Assembly (NCBI GenBank): GCA_030044345.1
Contig: JASHVY010000417.1
Location: 1-6,594 of the forward strand
Length of the DNA stretch: 6,594 bases
Direction of reading: 5' to 3'
DNA from: Acetobacteraceae bacterium
GTDB lineage: Bacteria; Pseudomonadota; Alphaproteobacteria; Acetobacterales; Acetobacteraceae
The notes beneath the pieces are model-generated. The model was not told where the DNA came from. It was given only the letters and a program-made list of their open reading frames with translations, and made no database searches. This document shows, piece after piece, positions 5,028 to 6,594 of this stretch. Every line of letters starts with the position of its first letter. Positions within the stretch are counted from its first letter, which is position 1. A program made the position numbers and the translations under genes.

Positions 5028-5342
5028 ATGAATAGCGAAGTGACGATGGTCCGCATCTACCTTCATGAGGCGGACCATGGGAAGCGCAGGACGCTGATGG
5101 AGGAGATCCTGAAGCTGCTCGCCCACCAGAATCATGTGCAGGGCGTCATCGTCTTTCGCGGGATCGCGGGCCTCGGCGATAGCGGGGAGGTCCTTGCCGC
5201 CGACATGCTGCGCCTCAATGTCGATCTCCCCCTCGTGATCGAATTCTTCGACGAGCCCGAGGTCGCCGAAATCGTGCTCGGCGCGCTCGACGGCATGGTT
5301 CCCAAGGGGCACATCATCACCTGGCGCGCCACCCGGCGATAG
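5028..5342 (+). CDS. DUF190 family protein (PII-like fold), downstream partner of crcB
   Basis: A 104-aa soluble protein with no membrane segment or signal peptide. The family pattern is clear: an N-terminal strand (VRIYLHEADH), a helix (TLMEEILKLLAHQNHVQG), the signature GVIVFRGIAGLGDSGEV, then DLPLVIEFFDEPEVAEIVLG and a final strand ending HIITWRA. DUF190 proteins have a ferredoxin-like, PII-related fold and often sit next to or fused to crcB; their ligand and function are not established as far as I know. The gene starts 14 bp after the crcB stop, so one transcript, and therefore the fluoride riboswitch, should control both. Start choice is uncertain: ATG 5028 has GGGGGAGAG directly against it, which is close spacing, while ATG 5046 gives a start (MVRIYLHE) nearer to many family members but a poorer ribosome site. 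Family call is firm; the role is inferred only from context. Confidence 0.9.
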   Translation: MNSEVTMVRIYLHEADHGKRRTLMEEILKLLAHQNHVQGVIVFRGIAGLGDSGEVLAADMLRLNVDLPLVIEFFDEPEVAEIVLGALDGMVPKGHIITWRATRR

Positions 5343-5367
5343 GAGAAGGTGCCATCCGACCGGCCCG

Positions 5368-5396
5368 TTGACACGCCGCACCGCCCGTCGCCTTCT
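5368..5396 (+). promoter_or_regulatory. Candidate promoter for the sugar-acid dehydratase gene
   Basis: TTGACA at 5368-5373 is a perfect -35 element in the 93-bp gap after the DUF190 gene. A 17-base spacer leads to CCTTCT (5391-5396), a weak -10 but the same six bases found at the corresponding place in the crcB promoter candidate (4371-4376, 16-base spacer). Transcription would start near 5402-5404, leaving a leader of about 33 bases. Confidence 0.4.
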
Positions 5397-5421
5397 TCCG
5401 CCCCACCATCCGGCGGGAGGA
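5393..5421 (+). promoter_or_regulatory. Inverted repeat covering the dehydratase ribosome-binding region
   Basis: TTCTTCCGCC (5393-5402) can pair with GGCGGGAGGA (5412-5421): ten pairs, two of them G-U, around a 9-base loop. The 3' arm holds GGGAGGA, the strongest Shine-Dalgarno-like purines before ATG 5436, though 15 bases away; AAGGG at 5422-5426 is better spaced. A transcript starting at the candidate promoter would lack the 5' arm, so this hairpin would form only in read-through RNA from crcB. Confidence 0.4.
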
Positions 5422-5435
5422 AAGGGCGAAGGACG

Positions 5436-6594
5436 ATGACAGCCAGGGCGAATGAGAGCGGCGGGATCTCCGGTGCAGGAAAGAAACGGCTGCGCAGCCG
5501 GCGCTGGTTCGATGAACCCAACGATCCCGGGATGACCTCGCTCTATCTCGAGCGCTACCTGAACTACGGGCTGACGCGCGAGGAGCTGCAGTCCGGCAAG
5601 CCGATCATCGGCATCGCCCAGACGGGATCCGACCTCGCCCCCTGCAACCGCCACCATCTCCAGCTCGCCGAGCGCGTGCGCGCGGGCATCCGCGACAGCG
5701 GCGGCATCCCGATCGAGTTTCCCATCCATCCCATCCAGGAGACCGGCAAGCGCCCGACCGCCGCGCTCGACCGCAACCTCGCCTATCTCAGCCTGGTCGA
5801 GGTTCTTCACGGCTATCCGATCGACGGGGTCGTTCTCACCACCGGCTGCGACAAGACCACGCCGGCCGGCCTGATGGGCGCGGCCACCGTGAATATCCCG
5901 GCGATCGTTCTTTCGGGCGGGCCGATGCTCGACGGATGGTGGCAGGGCCGCCTCTCCGGCTCGGGAACCATCGTCTGGGAGGCCCGCAAGCTCTACGCCG
6001 AGGGCAAGATCGACTACAACCGGTTCATCGAGATGGCCGCTTCCTCGGCGCCCTCGATCGGCCATTGCAATACGATGGGCACCGCGAGCTCGATGAATTC
6101 GCTCGCCGAGGCGCTCGGCATGTCGCTCACCGGCTGCGCCATCATTCCCGCGCCCTACCATGAGCGCGGATGGATGGCCTATGAGACCGGAAAGCGCATC
6201 GTCACCATGGTGCATGAGAATCTGTGCCCCTTGGACATCATGACCAAGAAGGCGTTCGAGAATGCCGTCGTCACCGCCGCCGCGATCGGCGCCTCCTCCA
6301 ACTGCCCGATCCACATGGTGGCGATCGCCCGCCACGCGGGCGTCGATCACACGCTCGATGACTGGCAGCGGCTCGGACCAGAGATCCCCCTTCTCGTCGA
6401 TATGCAGCCCGCCGGCCGCTTCCTCTCCGAGCGGTTCTTCCGCGGTGGCGGCGTTCCCGCGGTGATGAAGGAGCTGCTCGATGCCGGCAAGCTCCATGGC
6501 GACGTAATGACGGTGACCGGCCGCACGCTTGCCGAAAATCTCGCCGACATTCCGGAGCCGGACCGCGAGGTGATCCGTTCCTATGCGAAGCCGC
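5436..6594 (+). CDS. IlvD/Edd-family sugar-acid dehydratase (L-arabinonate/D-xylonate type), 3' truncated by the window
   Basis: 386 codons are visible and the frame stays open to the window end; full-length members have roughly 570-600 aa. The protein begins with a short polar stretch, then RSRRWFDEPNDPGMTSLYLERY, the usual opening of sugar-acid dehydratases rather than of branched-chain IlvD. Three cysteines for the iron-sulfur cluster are at Cys70 (DLAPCN), Cys138 (TTGCDKTTP) and Cys211 (GHCNTMGTAS). Their spacing, 68 and 73 residues, equals that of Cys59, Cys127 and Cys200 as I recall for Rhizobium leguminosarum L-arabinonate dehydratase, a [2Fe-2S] enzyme. The magnesium ligands correspond to Glu102 (QETGKRP), Asp139 and Lys140, the lysine being carbamylated in the known structure. 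The expected reaction is removal of water from an aldonic acid to give a 2-keto-3-deoxy acid in non-phosphorylative pentose breakdown. The catalytic serine lies beyond the window. Start ATG 5436 is preceded by AAGGG (5422-5426). Exact substrate is unresolved. Confidence 0.9.
   Translation, partial: MTARANESGGISGAGKKRLRSRRWFDEPNDPGMTSLYLERYLNYGLTREELQSGKPIIGIAQTGSDLAPCNRHHLQLAERVRAGIRDSGGIPIEFPIHPIQETGKRPTAALDRNLAYLSLVEVLHGYPIDGVVLTTGCDKTTPAGLMGAATVNIPAIVLSGGPMLDGWWQGRLSGSGTIVWEARKLYAEGKIDYNRFIEMAASSAPSIGHCNTMGTASSMNSLAEALGMSLTGCAIIPAPYHERGWMAYETGKRIVTMVHENLCPLDIMTKKAFENAVVTAAAIGASSNCPIHMVAIARHAGVDHTLDDWQRLGPEIPLLVDMQPAGRFLSERFFRGGGVPAVMKELLDAGKLHGDVMTVTGRTLAENLADIPEPDREVIRSYAKP

Noticed and set aside
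4630..5227. Similar 19-base stretches at 4630-4648 (crcB start) and 5209-5227 (inside the DUF190 gene), differing at three bases
   Set aside because: They lie in different frames and contexts, with no sign of duplication on either side; probably coincidence in compositionally biased DNA.
4992..6497. Minus-strand open frame of 501 codons opposite the DUF190 and dehydratase genes
   Set aside because: Its translation is rich in Arg, Gly, His and Asp without any family pattern, and the + strand holds two clearly recognisable proteins. Long antisense frames are common in GC-rich genes.
5436..6594. Branched-chain dihydroxy-acid dehydratase (ilvD) as the identity of the last gene
   Set aside because: The opening RSRRWFDEPNDPGMTSLYLERY and the local context of the cysteines match sugar-acid dehydratases more closely than the isoleucine/valine pathway enzyme.
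1..6594. Mobile element, CRISPR array, tRNA or rRNA
   Set aside because: No transposase or integrase motifs, terminal repeats, regularly spaced repeats, or tRNA cloverleaf were seen on either strand.

Overview
The window is GC-rich, densely coding chromosomal DNA, with every supported gene on the + strand. The order hflK-hflC-degP, followed by metabolic genes, is a common arrangement in Alphaproteobacteria. Together with the base composition this suggests an alphaproteobacterium. That is an inference from gene order; no rRNA or lineage marker is present. Nothing points to a mobile element, phage, tRNA or CRISPR array.

Region 1 (1-2975) is membrane and envelope protein quality control. It holds the 3' end of hflK, a complete hflC that overlaps hflK by 4 bp (GTGA), a 236-bp gap, and an HtrA/DegP-type periplasmic serine protease with a signal peptide, an intact His-Asp-Ser triad and two PDZ domains. 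HflK and HflC form the SPFH complex that regulates the FtsH protease; DegP handles misfolded periplasmic proteins.

Region 2 (2986-4314) is a DAO-family FAD-dependent oxidoreductase starting 10 bp after the degP stop. A very stable hairpin spans the degP stop codon and ends just before the new start codon.

Region 3 (4315-5342) is a fluoride-resistance unit and the most rewarding part of the window. A 324-bp non-coding stretch carries a TTGACA promoter element, a fluoride (crcB-motif) riboswitch aptamer whose pseudoknot can be drawn base by base, a hairpin that competes with that pseudoknot, and a hairpin that buries the crcB ribosome binding site. It is followed by crcB (Fluc fluoride channel) and, 14 bp later, a DUF190 (PII-like) gene of unknown role that appears to be co-transcribed.

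Region 4 (5343-6594) is a second TTGACA-type promoter candidate and the first 386 codons of an IlvD/Edd-family sugar-acid dehydratase. It resembles L-arabinonate/D-xylonate dehydratases, has all three cluster cysteines, and runs off the window end.

The main unusual observations are the riboswitch with a possible two-level expression platform on a long leader, the DUF190 gene under the same riboswitch, the hairpin at the degP/oxidoreductase junction, and an exact 15-bp tandem duplication inside the degP signal-peptide core.
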